This document shows, piece by piece, positions 47,773 to 57,800 of a stretch of 64,000 nucleotides of DNA. How positions within the stretch are numbered: position 1 is the first letter of the stretch; the number at the start of each line of letters is the position of its first letter. A model generated the notes under the pieces. That model was given only the letters and a program-made list of their open reading frames with translations, was not told where the DNA came from and ran no database searches. The DNA comes from Cercophora sp. LCS_1. Its lineage: Eukaryota; Ascomycota; Sordariomycetes; Sordariales; Lasiosphaeriaceae. The stretch spans positions 62,001-126,000 of the forward strand of contig JAPZLL010000002.1 in the NCBI GenBank assembly GCA_036250225.1. Direction: 5' to 3'. Both the position numbers and the translations under genes were made by a program.

Positions 47773-48238
47773 TTTGGGGGGGTTCTGTGTTTGTGATAGT
47801 TTTCTTGGTGTTGAGGGGTTGCTCGGGTGCAAAGCGAATGGTGGAATGTGGATTTAAGCTCAAAATTCCCCGAATTTGGAGGGTGGGTGGTTGGAATGGA
47901 ACGTTGAGGGGATGTCGGGTGGAACAGACGGGGTTTATACCTATGTTACACGGTGCCAACTAGTTATCTTCCGCAGACTCCTGCACGATTGAAAATATAC
48001 AAAAACAGCTCCAGTTGGCTTTGCAGAGCTGGTTGCTGGTGAAGTTGAGTTCGGTGATATTTGGGGACCCACTCGCCGTTTATCACCGTTGTCGCCCCCG
48101 GCGACTCATTACTTCGCCGACGAGCTTTTAGGTTCAAATGCAAGGTACAGACAGTAAGATGACCGGGAGAGGCAAAGAATGAATTGTTTATTGAGACAGA
48201 GAAGCTGGGACCTCCCGGTCACCCCTCATCTCATCTCA
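47773..48238. other. Intergenic region, FolB gene start to HET gene end
   Basis: These 466 bp include the promoter of the FolB gene and the 3' UTR of the HET gene. No repeat or coding signal is seen. Confidence 0.5.
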
Positions 48239-51200
48239 TCAGCCCAGCTTGATTTCATCCCAACTCCTTTCTCCAAATGCTACTTTAAAGACCTTCCCAA
48301 CGCCGACTCTCTCCCACAAGCCACGCTCCAGGTTACGCTGCAGCAACAGGACAAAGTACAGATCCCACTCGCTCTCGTCCCTCTCTTTGGGGACATAGTA
48401 GGTCCACACGGGACACTCTTCTACCGTGAATGCCTTGGCATCCGACACGGCAATGAATTGGAAGATATGACCCTCTCGTTCGTGGATCCAGTCTGCGTCG
48501 AGCACAATGGACCCGCACCAGTCGCCAGCCTTGTCGAGGATATCGCACTGACTCAGCCCCTCCGAGACGCTGCCGCTTCCCCGGGTCACCACATGTAGCT
48601 CAGTCCGCCACGTCTTGAACTGGAGGATGGGCATGTATTCCTTGCTCGCCTTGGTCGCCGGGTTAGAGGGATCCCACAACTGGCGGATGACGCTAAAGGG
48701 ATTGTCGGGGAGAATTGCCTTGAACGGTGTCTTCCCATCTCTCTCCGTGTCGGGAACACAGGTTTTGGAGATACACCGACCATACGAGTCGTGATAACCG
48801 GAGTCGTCATCATTGTCAGAGGCTTCATCGCTGCCTTCATCTCCTGGGTATCTTACTACCACTTGGCCGGCAAACGCTGAGTTTGTTGCTCGCACCTGCA
48901 TTACCGAGTAGCGACTCCGCAGCACGCTGAGGTTGTCGACGCCATCGGCTTTCTCTGCCCGTGTTACGCGGGAGTTGAATGATACGTTAGCGGAGCGTGT
49001 GCGAGCATATGCTTCGTTTGAAACACGCATACGTGTCTCTAGAACGCTGCTGTCTCCAGTCCCTGTGTCGACATTGGAAGCAGAGTCGCTGGGTTCGATC
49101 AAGTTGGCATCGATAATTTGGGGATTATCATCAAAACGGACAGCCGATCGTCTACGAGGCGGTGAACGCCCTCGTTGTTCGGTGTCTGCGTTCCAGTCTC
49201 CTTCGGACTGTGTGATGAGTGGCGAGTCTTGGGGGTATGGCTTTTCGGAGGCGTTTGAGTCTCCTGTGCCCGTGGCTAGGGAGGACAGATACGGGGATGG
49301 AGAGCGGTACGTGCGCACAGGCGACCTCCAACGCCGGGTGGTTTTCGCTGTGACGGTGCGGTGAGCAGTCGACAATGGATAACCTTGCCATCGACCGCTC
49401 TCCTCTTTCTCCGCCTTGGTGCGGGTAACCTGCCACAGCCCTCGTTCCACGCGTCGCTCCTCGGCATCCTGCTTGATAAGGTCCCAGAGTGGACGCAGGT
49501 ACCCCTTTTCGTCTCGGATATGCCACTGAATCCACGTGTGTCGGGTGACCCATTCATGCACGTTCAACAGGCATCCTTCCAGCATGGCTGTGTTGTATTC
49601 AATTCTACCGCCCATCCAGCCAGTCCAAGACCATGTCGGAAAGCCAATTGAGTCCTCAGATCTATCAGATCTATCTTCAGGATGGCATCTACCTGACTGT
49701 CGAGGATAAATCTTGGCGAGGGGGCTCCAAAGAAGCGCCATGTCGAAATGTGATGCCGGCATGCCGAATAACGACGGCGCTTGAATGTACCGTTCCAGCA
49801 ACCACGAGATGCCCCTGAACGCTGCCAACACGTCACGCGGCTTAGTTAACTCGCGCCCTGTATACATGCGAACATATGTCAAGTAGAACCAGAAAGGTCG
49901 TTGTTGGAACTCGCGTAACGTGCGAAGGGGAGAGTTGGCCCGGTCGAGCGAAAGGCCCTTGTTGCTGCCGTCGGTATGGACGTCCTGAGAACAGCTCGTG
50001 GTTCGACACTGGAAGTAGACGCAACCCTCAGCAAATATGAGACAGCGCCGGGAAAGAACGCGCTCTTGGAAAGTCCAGGCTCTCCTGTTCCAGACAGAGT
50101 CGTCGACAGTAGCCTCGAGAGACCGTGTAACCATGAGACGCACTCCATTTCCGAGGTCTTTGCTCAAAGGACCTGACTCCCCATCATTGGCCCCTTGAAT
50201 GCTATCATCTCGTAGGAAACCCTCAGCGGCACGCAGTCCTGTCGAGGAGTTGAGCCCGTCAGCGGCACAAATGGTAAACAGGGAGTTCCCGTACACCAGG
50301 TGCATGGCCTGGGAGTTGAGCTGCCACGATGTATGGCTGTCCTGCACAATGCAAAGCGAGTCGATCCACAGGTAGCGATATCCGAGTCGGGCCACCAGCT
50401 TGATGGCGTCCTGCAGAGTTCTGGGCAGCTTGTTGAAGGTGCCCTCCAAACCTCCACGCCCGATGCGTGTCATAATGTTCACCCGGTCCGTGACGTACGG
50501 TTCGTCGTCGGGATTTTCCTGCCCCCAGACGTAACTGAGAGTGACGAAGGGCTCCGGTTTCCCATCACTACCTAGCGGGAGCGACTTGAGTTGCATGTCG
50601 ACCACATCAATGACGCCAAAGTACGATTCGTCGACAAGCGACCTGAACTCGGCCTCTGTTCCATGTGTATATCGGCACTCTTGGCCATGCTCAGTGACGC
50701 ATGTATCTAGCCAACTTTTGATCAGATCTTGTTTCTCCGTGTGGTCGTGCAGTTCCCGACCCAGGAAGTGATGCTCGTGGTTGCTTTTCGCCGCTGTATT
50801 TGATTCGGGCGGGGAGACGTCGCGGGGTGCAACAAACAGAAGAAAGGCCTCCTGCACATGGCCTGTAGTCTCCTTCCAGCTGAGGCGGATTCGCCGGGTG
50901 CTATTGGTGAATCTTGTATCAGATACGATACGGCCGTGGACTTCCCACCGTAGAGAGCAAGTTGTCTTTGCTGTGACTCGTCCAGTGCTGCCGCTGTACC
51001 GGGCGATTGCCCCGTAGAGAAGACTACAAAAGTGACATGATCGCTGTGATCCATCGAGTTCTTCAAATGTTGCAAAGGCTTCCAGACTGGTACCAGACCT
51101 CTGAATGACCGTTCTGGCTGGTTTCCTCGGTTCGTAACGACTTGTCTCCAACACAGTGTTGCCGTCCGTCTTGCTGACGATGAACCTGTCGATGCTCAGT

Positions 51201-51502
51201 TCAACAGCCTCACATCGACTGCAGAGAACCTGAGGAGCATCGTGTAAGCAATAAACAAAATGGGAAGTTGAAATAGCTAAATTAAGGTGCGCTTGAAACA
51301 AAGTGGCGGTGGGTTGTGAGACTGAGGTGTGAGATTGAAGACCTACCTTGGCGTCGAAACGTCCTCCACCGTCGTCAGTGATGAGCGTCAAACTGGATGA
51401 TCCATTGGCGACGGCCATTTCACGTGCGATGATCCACTCGCGTGGTTCGAGATCAAATGGGGCCACGGCGTGGTAGGCTCGTGGTTGTTCCTTCCTCAAC
51501 AT
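48239..51502 (-). CDS. HET-domain (heterokaryon incompatibility) protein
   Basis: The 1087-codon frame encodes a large HET protein. The three classical HET motifs are present: FVTLSYVWG near residue 320, YLWIDSLCIVQD near 379 and WTFQERVLSRRCLIF near 472. The region between the motifs (LPRTLQDAIKLVARLGYRYL, NSLFTICAADG) also fits. Upstream are a CSRC pair and a later CHFC pair about 50 residues on, often seen at the N-terminus of HET proteins. The 39 codons at 51230-51346 look like an intron read through in frame (GTAGGT donor, CTCAG acceptor, length 117), which would shorten the protein to 1048 residues. The C-terminal half has a Ser/Arg-rich, probably disordered insert (about 690-900), then a segment with WRTELHVVTRG. 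HET proteins act in allorecognition and programmed cell death. The stop is at 48239. Confidence 0.9.
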   Translation of the reverse strand: MLRKEQPRAYHAVAPFDLEPREWIIAREMAVANGSSSLTLITDDGGGRFDAKVGLQSHTSVSQPTATLFQAHLNLAISTSHFVYCLHDAPQVLCSRCEAVELSIDRFIVSKTDGNTVLETSRYEPRKPARTVIQRSGTSLEAFATFEELDGSQRSCHFCSLLYGAIARYSGSTGRVTAKTTCSLRWEVHGRIVSDTRFTNSTRRIRLSWKETTGHVQEAFLLFVAPRDVSPPESNTAAKSNHEHHFLGRELHDHTEKQDLIKSWLDTCVTEHGQECRYTHGTEAEFRSLVDESYFGVIDVVDMQLKSLPLGSDGKPEPFVTLSYVWGQENPDDEPYVTDRVNIMTRIGRGGLEGTFNKLPRTLQDAIKLVARLGYRYLWIDSLCIVQDSHTSWQLNSQAMHLVYGNSLFTICAADGLNSSTGLRAAEGFLRDDSIQGANDGESGPLSKDLGNGVRLMVTRSLEATVDDSVWNRRAWTFQERVLSRRCLIFAEGCVYFQCRTTSCSQDVHTDGSNKGLSLDRANSPLRTLREFQQRPFWFYLTYVRMYTGRELTKPRDVLAAFRGISWLLERYIQAPSLFGMPASHFDMALLWSPLAKIYPRQSGRCHPEDRSDRSEDSIGFPTWSWTGWMGGRIEYNTAMLEGCLLNVHEWVTRHTWIQWHIRDEKGYLRPLWDLIKQDAEERRVERGLWQVTRTKAEKEESGRWQGYPLSTAHRTVTAKTTRRWRSPVRTYRSPSPYLSSLATGTGDSNASEKPYPQDSPLITQSEGDWNADTEQRGRSPPRRRSAVRFDDNPQIIDANLIEPSDSASNVDTGTGDSSVLETRMRVSNEAYARTRSANVSFNSRVTRAEKADGVDNLSVLRSRYSVMQVRATNSAFAGQVVVRYPGDEGSDEASDNDDDSGYHDSYGRCISKTCVPDTERDGKTPFKAILPDNPFSVIRQLWDPSNPATKASKEYMPILQFKTWRTELHVVTRGSGSVSEGLSQCDILDKAGDWCGSIVLDADWIHEREGHIFQFIAVSDAKAFTVEECPVWTYYVPKERDESEWDLYFVLLLQRNLERGLWERVGVGKVFKVAFGERSWDEIKLG

Positions 51503-52394
51503 GAGCTCAAGAGCTACCCCTCGGCGGGGGTTCAGCCGGTAACCTCACCAACCATTGCCAATCAATTGGCCGCTGAGTTCCTAGCTGCATCAACAAGATC
51601 TCCAAGGGCCTCCGGGTAATATGCCCTCACCTAAGTACGTGGGCAAGGTTGGATATCTCCCGGTCAGCTTACAATGTTTGCTTTGATCGGATTGTCCAAG
51701 AAAGCAAAGGCGGCTGCAAGTGACAAGCGACATTGGGTGCGACCTAACCCACTGCGTGGTTCGATACAAGCCGGATAGTGCGGCTCTTGAGGATGCATGT
51801 ACCCTGGAATCGATCTCTCCCAAAGAGAACCACACCACCCAATCTCAACCCGCCAGTTCGGCTCTGTTTCAGGTGTCTCGTTGTGACGTGCGCACCACCC
51901 GACGGAGGCGCATCACTCGGGCGATCGACTCCGGTTCCTGGCTTGGTATCGTTAATCTAGCACATATTGCCTTGTAATCAGAGCCGCAATGCTGGGCATC
52001 CAGTTGATTACAACGGACCCAGGGACTCGGAGATATTGGCACGCATTCCAGAGCAAACGGGAAAAGCTTGGTTCGAAGCTTCGTTCGACGGGCTCCGAAC
52101 CGCGGACTCGGAGGCTAATGGTTGCAAGAGGGATGGAGCCTTGGGCGGCCGGTGATTGCGGCGGCGGGCGAGTCTTGTAAAGAGCATCATGCTGCGTTGG
52201 TTGGTGGCAACCACGAGGATGAGTGGTGAATGGTAGGCCGTCTCGAACCCGTTCCTTGGCCAGCCCCCGAGAGACACCACAGGAATGGAGAGATCGGGAG
52301 GCTCGATATAAAGGGAGGCTTCCAGCGTCGATGCCAACGATAGCTCATCCCATCCTCATCTCACTTCTCAGCCCACTTCCTTGGTAACATCGAC
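51503..52394. promoter_or_regulatory. Promoter of the GH7 cellulase gene: TATA box, Xyr1-like and Cre1-like sites
   Basis: The 892 bp upstream of the cellulase start are also upstream of the divergent HET gene. A TATAAA lies at 52307-52312, 83 bp before the ATG. GGCTAA at 52113-52118 matches the core motif of Xyr1/XlnR, the activator of cellulase genes. CTCCGG at 51929-51934 is CCGGAG on the other strand and fits the carbon-catabolite repressor Cre1 motif SYGGRG. Single short motifs occur by chance, so regulation is inference supported by gene type. Confidence 0.5.
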
Positions 52395-53843
52395 ATGTAT
52401 CGCGCACTCTCCGCCCTCAGCTTTGCCAGCGTTGTGCTCGGCCAGCAAGTCGGTGAATATACCGCTGAGAAGCATCCCGCGCTGCCCATCCAGGTCTGCA
52501 CGGCACCCGGGTCTTGCCAGACCGAGAACACAGCCGTTGTCCTCGACTCCAACTGGCGCTGGACACACATCAGCACGGGATACACTGGCTGCTACGGTGG
52601 GGACGGATGGAACACAACTGTCTGCACCGATGGCAAGACGTGCGCGCAGAACTGTGCCATTGATGGCGCCGACTATGAGAAGACGTATGGCATCACTACG
52701 CCCAAGTCTGGCTCCCTTCGCTTGAACTTTGTCACCAAGAACGACAACGGCCAGAATGTCGGATCCCGGGTCTACCTCATGGCCAGCGAGACCAAATACC
52801 GTTTGTTCAACCTGCTCAACAAGGAGTTCACTCTCGATGTGGACGTTTCTAAGCTAGCCTGTGGCTTGAACGGCGCTGTTTACTTCAGCGAGATGGATGA
52901 GGATGGCGGCATGGCCCGGTTTCCTGGTAACAAGGCGGGAGCCAAGTACGGCACGGGTTACTGCGACAGCCAGTGTCCACAGGACATCAAGTTTATCAAC
53001 GGCGAGGTGAGTATCTCTGTAGCAAGCTACGACCGCATGCTGATCAGACCAGGCAAACGTTGAGGGCTGGAAGGACGGCGCAGGCAAATATGGAACTTGC
53101 TGTGCTGAGATGGACATCTGGGAGGCCAACATGGATGCGACGGCATATACGCCTCATCCCTGCAAGGTATTTGAGCAGACGAGGTGCGAAGGTGTCGACT
53201 GCGGTGTTGGATCAGATCGATACAGTGGCATGTGTGATAAGGACGGCTGCGACTTCAACTCGTTCCGCATGGGCAACCAGGAATTTTACGGCCCCGGAAA
53301 GACCGTCGACACCACCAAGCCAGTCACTGTGGTCACCCAGTTCGTCACGAACGACGGCACTGACACCGGTACGCTCAAGACCATTAACAGACTGTACGTC
53401 CAGAACGGCAAGGTCATTGCCAACTCGAACAGTAAGACATCCCCCAAGAGCTAGGCGGTGGTGAGCTGTCACTAACACACACAGCAAACTTTGATGGCAT
53501 CGATCCCGTCAACCACATCAGCGACGACTTTTGCAAGCAGCAGAAGAGCCTGTTCCTCGACAACAACTATTTTGGCACACTGGGCGGCAACGCTGCGATG
53601 GGCAAGTCCCTGACCAAGATGGTCCTGGTCCTGTCGGTTTGGGATGACCATGCTGTGTCCATGAACTGGCTCGACAGCAGCTTCCCGACCGACGCTGACC
53701 CCTCGATGCCCGGGACTGCCAGAGGCCGCTGCAATCCCGAAGCCGGTCTACCTGCCACGGTGGAGAGGACACACCCCGATGCCTACGTCGTGTACTCCAA
53801 CATCAAGTTTGGGGCTATCAACTCGACATTCACAGCGAACTAG
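52395..53843 (+). CDS. cbh1: GH7 cellobiohydrolase, secreted, without cellulose-binding module
   Basis: The enzyme releases cellobiose from the reducing ends of cellulose. Exons 52395-53006, 53053-53431 and 53485-53843 (introns 46 and 53 bp) give 449 residues. A signal peptide (MYRALSALSFASVVLG) precedes QQVGEYTAEKHP, the usual mature start. Cysteine-rich GH7 features include TGCYGGDGWNTTVC, NVGSRVYLM, FSEMDEDGGM, YCDSQCPQDIKF and GTCCAEMDIWEANMDA. The retaining catalytic triad is Glu223 (nucleophile), Asp225 and Glu228 in EMDIWEA. The C-terminus ends at the catalytic domain (YSNIKFGAINSTFTAN) with no linker or CBM1, unlike Trichoderma Cel7A. It looks like the cellobiohydrolase rather than the endoglucanase branch because of the tunnel-forming segments. 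N-glycosylation sequons are seen at NTT and NST. Confidence 0.94.
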
Positions 53844-54837
53844 ACACGGGCATGAATTTGATAGACGGGGCTGGGCTGTATTGTACATATGCATTGTTAG
53901 ACATGATACCAGAATACCAGCAGCATTTGCCAATTGGTCGCCTTGCCGTGCATCTTTCCGTCATTTGCGTCGATGCCCAGCCATGGCTCGACTGCGTCCA
54001 TGCAAATTCATAACTTCGTGGCCAGCAAAGAATTGATCGGCACAAGTGTTCCACAATATGCGCCCCGCGGGAGGCAGCAGTGCTAAAACACAGAGGGTCT
54101 GGACGGAGCAGTCGTCGCCCGACACGTGGAAAGGGGTGAGTCGCTAGCGAGAATTGCGGTTGGCCTCGTTTGCGTGACCCTCCACTTCCGGGGATTTTCC
54201 GGGGAAGGGGAAATATGATGGATGGAGCGGTGAACAAGTGTGTGTGTGTGTGTGTGCGACGAAATGAGGGGAGGAGGCGACAGGACGGTGGGCATTGGTG
54301 TGGGACGGAACATGCGGCTGCCTCCCGGCTTGGAGAGACGACGAGAGGTCAGAGGACGACTGAAGCTGAAGATAATGCAGCTTCGGCCCAATCATCACGT
54401 GCATTGGTACGATCGCTGAGGTCGCCGTCGCACATTGGCGGCAGCGGCCAGCGTTGGGCCGGGCGGGGAGGGCAGCATCGACGGCTGCTGTTGTTTTTTC
54501 CCTCGGTTGGATCGCCCAGGGATCTGCTTCGGTGCCGCTTCGCCCAGCCCAGCTGACAACCCGAACCCGTCGAAAAAAGAGGGTCCGTCGTCCTATCATC
54601 CTATCATCCCGCTGTGGCGCTTGGCGTGTCGAGGAAGGGGCCGCCGCACAGAACACCAGCCTCCTGGGGGATTCCATGTCCAAAGTGGAAGAAACCAAAC
54701 AACAAACGAACTCAACCCGTAACTGCGGTGCACACACAGCGAAATCCGGCCCCAACACCGCGTGAAGACAGTTACAAGACACCAATGAATGGGCCGTGAT
54801 CCATCTAAACCACCAGTCCGCGGTCCCGCCCGTCACG
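53844..54837. other. Intergenic region, cellulase gene to giant repeat protein gene
   Basis: These 994 bp carry the 3' UTR of the cellulase gene and the promoter and 5' leader of the giant gene. A TG microsatellite is at 54239-54256. C/T-rich DNA lies before the start. A minus-strand frame (54144-55142) overlapping the giant gene shows no motif. I see no gene here. Confidence 0.5.
54239..54256. repeat. (TG)9 microsatellite
   Basis: Nine uninterrupted TG units lie about 580 bp upstream of the start of the giant repeat protein. Confidence 0.95.
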
Positions 54838-57800
54838 ATGCGTGAGTCTCGTCGGCGGAGCCCTGAGAGCTCCCGACGGAGACGCGCCGACCGCCGACAT
54901 TCCAGAGAGCAGCTTGCCGCCGCCGCCGCCGCCGCTGCTATCGCCGGGCCATCGTCCTCACAGGTGGTGTCGCGCGCCGCTAACACACGAGCCCGAGCCG
55001 ATTCCAGCACCTCAGCGTCGTCGTCGACATCATCGTCCCTGGTCAACATCTCCCGACCGACTCGATTTGGCATCCGCTCCTTCTTTACCCGCACCGCCTC
55101 CCGCAAGCGCGTGCGGAAGCGCCCGTCCTTCCGGACCACCAACTCCTCCCGCTCATCTTTTGACAGTGATCTCGCGTATGGAAAGGGCTACGTCTCGCGG
55201 TCGTCGCTCGACGAACGCGATCCACGTCCTGGGCACCATCAGCCGCACCACCAGCAGCCACATCCACATCACACACAACACTCACATTATGCCCAGGGGC
55301 CACACTACCCGCATTATCCTCCACAACAACAGCTCCCACAACGCCCACATAATGACGACCACCCGCTTGGTCCGGATGGCCGTCCCCGGCTGGATCGCGC
55401 CCAGACCGACGAGGAGATCCGGCGCATTGGCCGTCAGCTGTCGGACCTAGCTCGCGCTCAGAACGTTGCTGACCTGGAGCGTGCAGGCCGCACGCGTCCG
55501 AATAAGTATGTCGGTGCAGCTGTCGGAACTGCTGCTGCTTTATATGCCTTCAACCGTCCCGGTAATTCACAAGCTGGTGCTCGTGGGATTGGCTCTTCCC
55601 GTCCCAAGGAAAGCGACGACGAGGACTGGGAGTCCGCGTCCGACTCGGATTCTAGTGATGATGTCGACTCTGGGCTGGCGTATGGCTCTATGCCGCGCTT
55701 CTCTGATGCTTCACTTTCCCTTCCCCCTAGCATGGCACCCATCCCCGGCCAGCCCAGTATCATCTCGGAGCGACCGTCCGAGGCCATCCGTCCCCCTGGT
55801 AGAAAGAGCTCGGCTGTTGACCCGGCTCTGTTCGGTCCAGTTAACTCTTTGCATGGATGCGTCACACCCTTTGGATATCGTCCCGGCGAATATCCTCCCT
55901 CCCGGGTGCACCAGCCCCCGGAACCCATCCCTCAGACTGGTAGCGCCTCCATCGAGGCCCGGCCTATGCGGCAGGTATACCCCGTGCCCACTACCGATCC
56001 CAATACATTCGAGGCAACCGCTGGCTCGTCGGGGTCGGTCCCACAGTTGCCTCGAGACTCATATGGTCGACCACCAAGCGGCTACGCGTCTTCGGTCGCA
56101 CCGTCTCAAGCCCCGCAGGAGGCGCCACTCTTTGCGAGGCCTGAGGCCATGCCGATCCAAGCGCCCAAGCCACGGATCCCCGTCTCGCCGCGCAAGCTGG
56201 AGGAGAAGCGCAGCGTGATTGAGCAGGGGTCGCGCCGGACCTCTGAGGGGCGAAGCGTGGTCGAGTCGGTTGCCCCCGTGGCCGCTGCCGTGGGGGCTGC
56301 TGTTCTCGTTGACCAGATGCGCAAGGGTGATGGTGATGATAGACGCAGCTATGACCGTGATGACAAATGGGACGAGAGGGACCGAGACCGACGACGTGAT
56401 GAACGATCTTACGATAAGCGCGATGCTCGGTATGACGAGAGGGATGCCAGGCGCTCGGATGGTCGGAGCGTTGTCGAATCGGAGAGGCCGTACTCAAGAC
56501 GCGATGGTCTGGGTTATGAGTATGAAGGCCTAGCTGAGAAGAAGCGTGATGAAAGGACGTATGAAAGGCGTGACGACAAATCCTACGAACGACGTGAAGA
56601 AAGAGCCTACGACAAGCGCGATGACAAACCTTACGAGCGACGTGAGGAAAAGTCTTCTGAAAAGCGCGACTCGGATGGTCGCCGTTCTCGCCAGTCTGAC
56701 GGCAAGACCTTTGCTGAGTCCGTTGTTTCCGTGGCCGCCCCTGCCTTGATTGGAGCCGCTGGGGCAGCCATCATCGCGGACCAAAAAGATAGGCGCGACG
56801 AGGAACGCGAAGACAAGGATCGCCGTATTCGCGGGGAGCGTGACCGCGAAGATAGGCGTGTTCGCGAAGAACGGGAGCGGGAGCTCCGTGAGAAGGAACG
56901 GCGTCTTCAGGAATCCAAGATCCTGGCGGATGATGAGCGTATGCAGGAAGAGGCCCGCAGGCTCCGTGAAGACCCCGAATACCGTTTCCAGGCCGAGCGT
57001 CGCGTTCGGGAGGAGCGCGAACAGCAGTACAAGCAGGATCGGAAGTCGGAGATCCGCCGCGAGCGTGCGGAGCGTGATGCAATGTTGTTGATGCAGCAGG
57101 AGAAGCGTGAGCGCGACGAAAAGCGCCAGATGGAAGCTGCTGCGGACAAGGACAAGGCGCGCGAGGCCTCAGCCGACCGCCGACGCAAGCAGAACGAGGT
57201 CAAGATTGTCGATGACCGCGAGGCTACGAGGAGCGTTGTCTCAGCCTACACAGCTGCCCCGAGCGAGGCTTCGTCTTCGTCACAAGCCAAGTCAAAGTCT
57301 AAGAGCGGTTCCAAGAGTGACAGCGGTCTCGATCCAAGCCGTGCCGAGAAGATCCCCGGCAAGCCCAGCAAGGAGGAGAGGCGTGCTCAGCGTGCAGAGA
57401 CAAAGCGCATGCTCGAGGAGATAAAGCGGGAGTTGGAGCGTGAAAAGGAGAGGGAGAGGCTGCACCAGGAATCCCTCGCTGCCGCTGCCGCTGCCGCTGT
57501 CGAGACCGACAAACCCTCCCCCGAGCCGAGCGGGGAGCCACCTGCTTCTTCGTCCGAACCCGCTATCGACCCCTTCCAATATCAGGTCAGCGACTCGGCC
57601 TTCCAGACCCCCGATCACGGTGCCACACCCGCCCGTCCCTTGACGCCCGCTGTCATCACCGCCGAGCCCAAGATCGTCGAAGAAGAAACAGATGACGAAC
57701 TCTCTAGGCGTGATTCCCGCCTCGACAAGTTCGAGAAGCACCAGCGCATCGCTGCTGTCCGCGCAGCCTCCAAGTCTGACTCCCCCGATACGCCCATTGA

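Noticed and set aside
54838..54850. Splice donor GTGAGT directly after the start codon of the giant gene
   Set aside because: The motif is a good donor on paper, but the reading frame continues as a coherent Arg/Ser-rich N-terminus, so an intron here is not needed.
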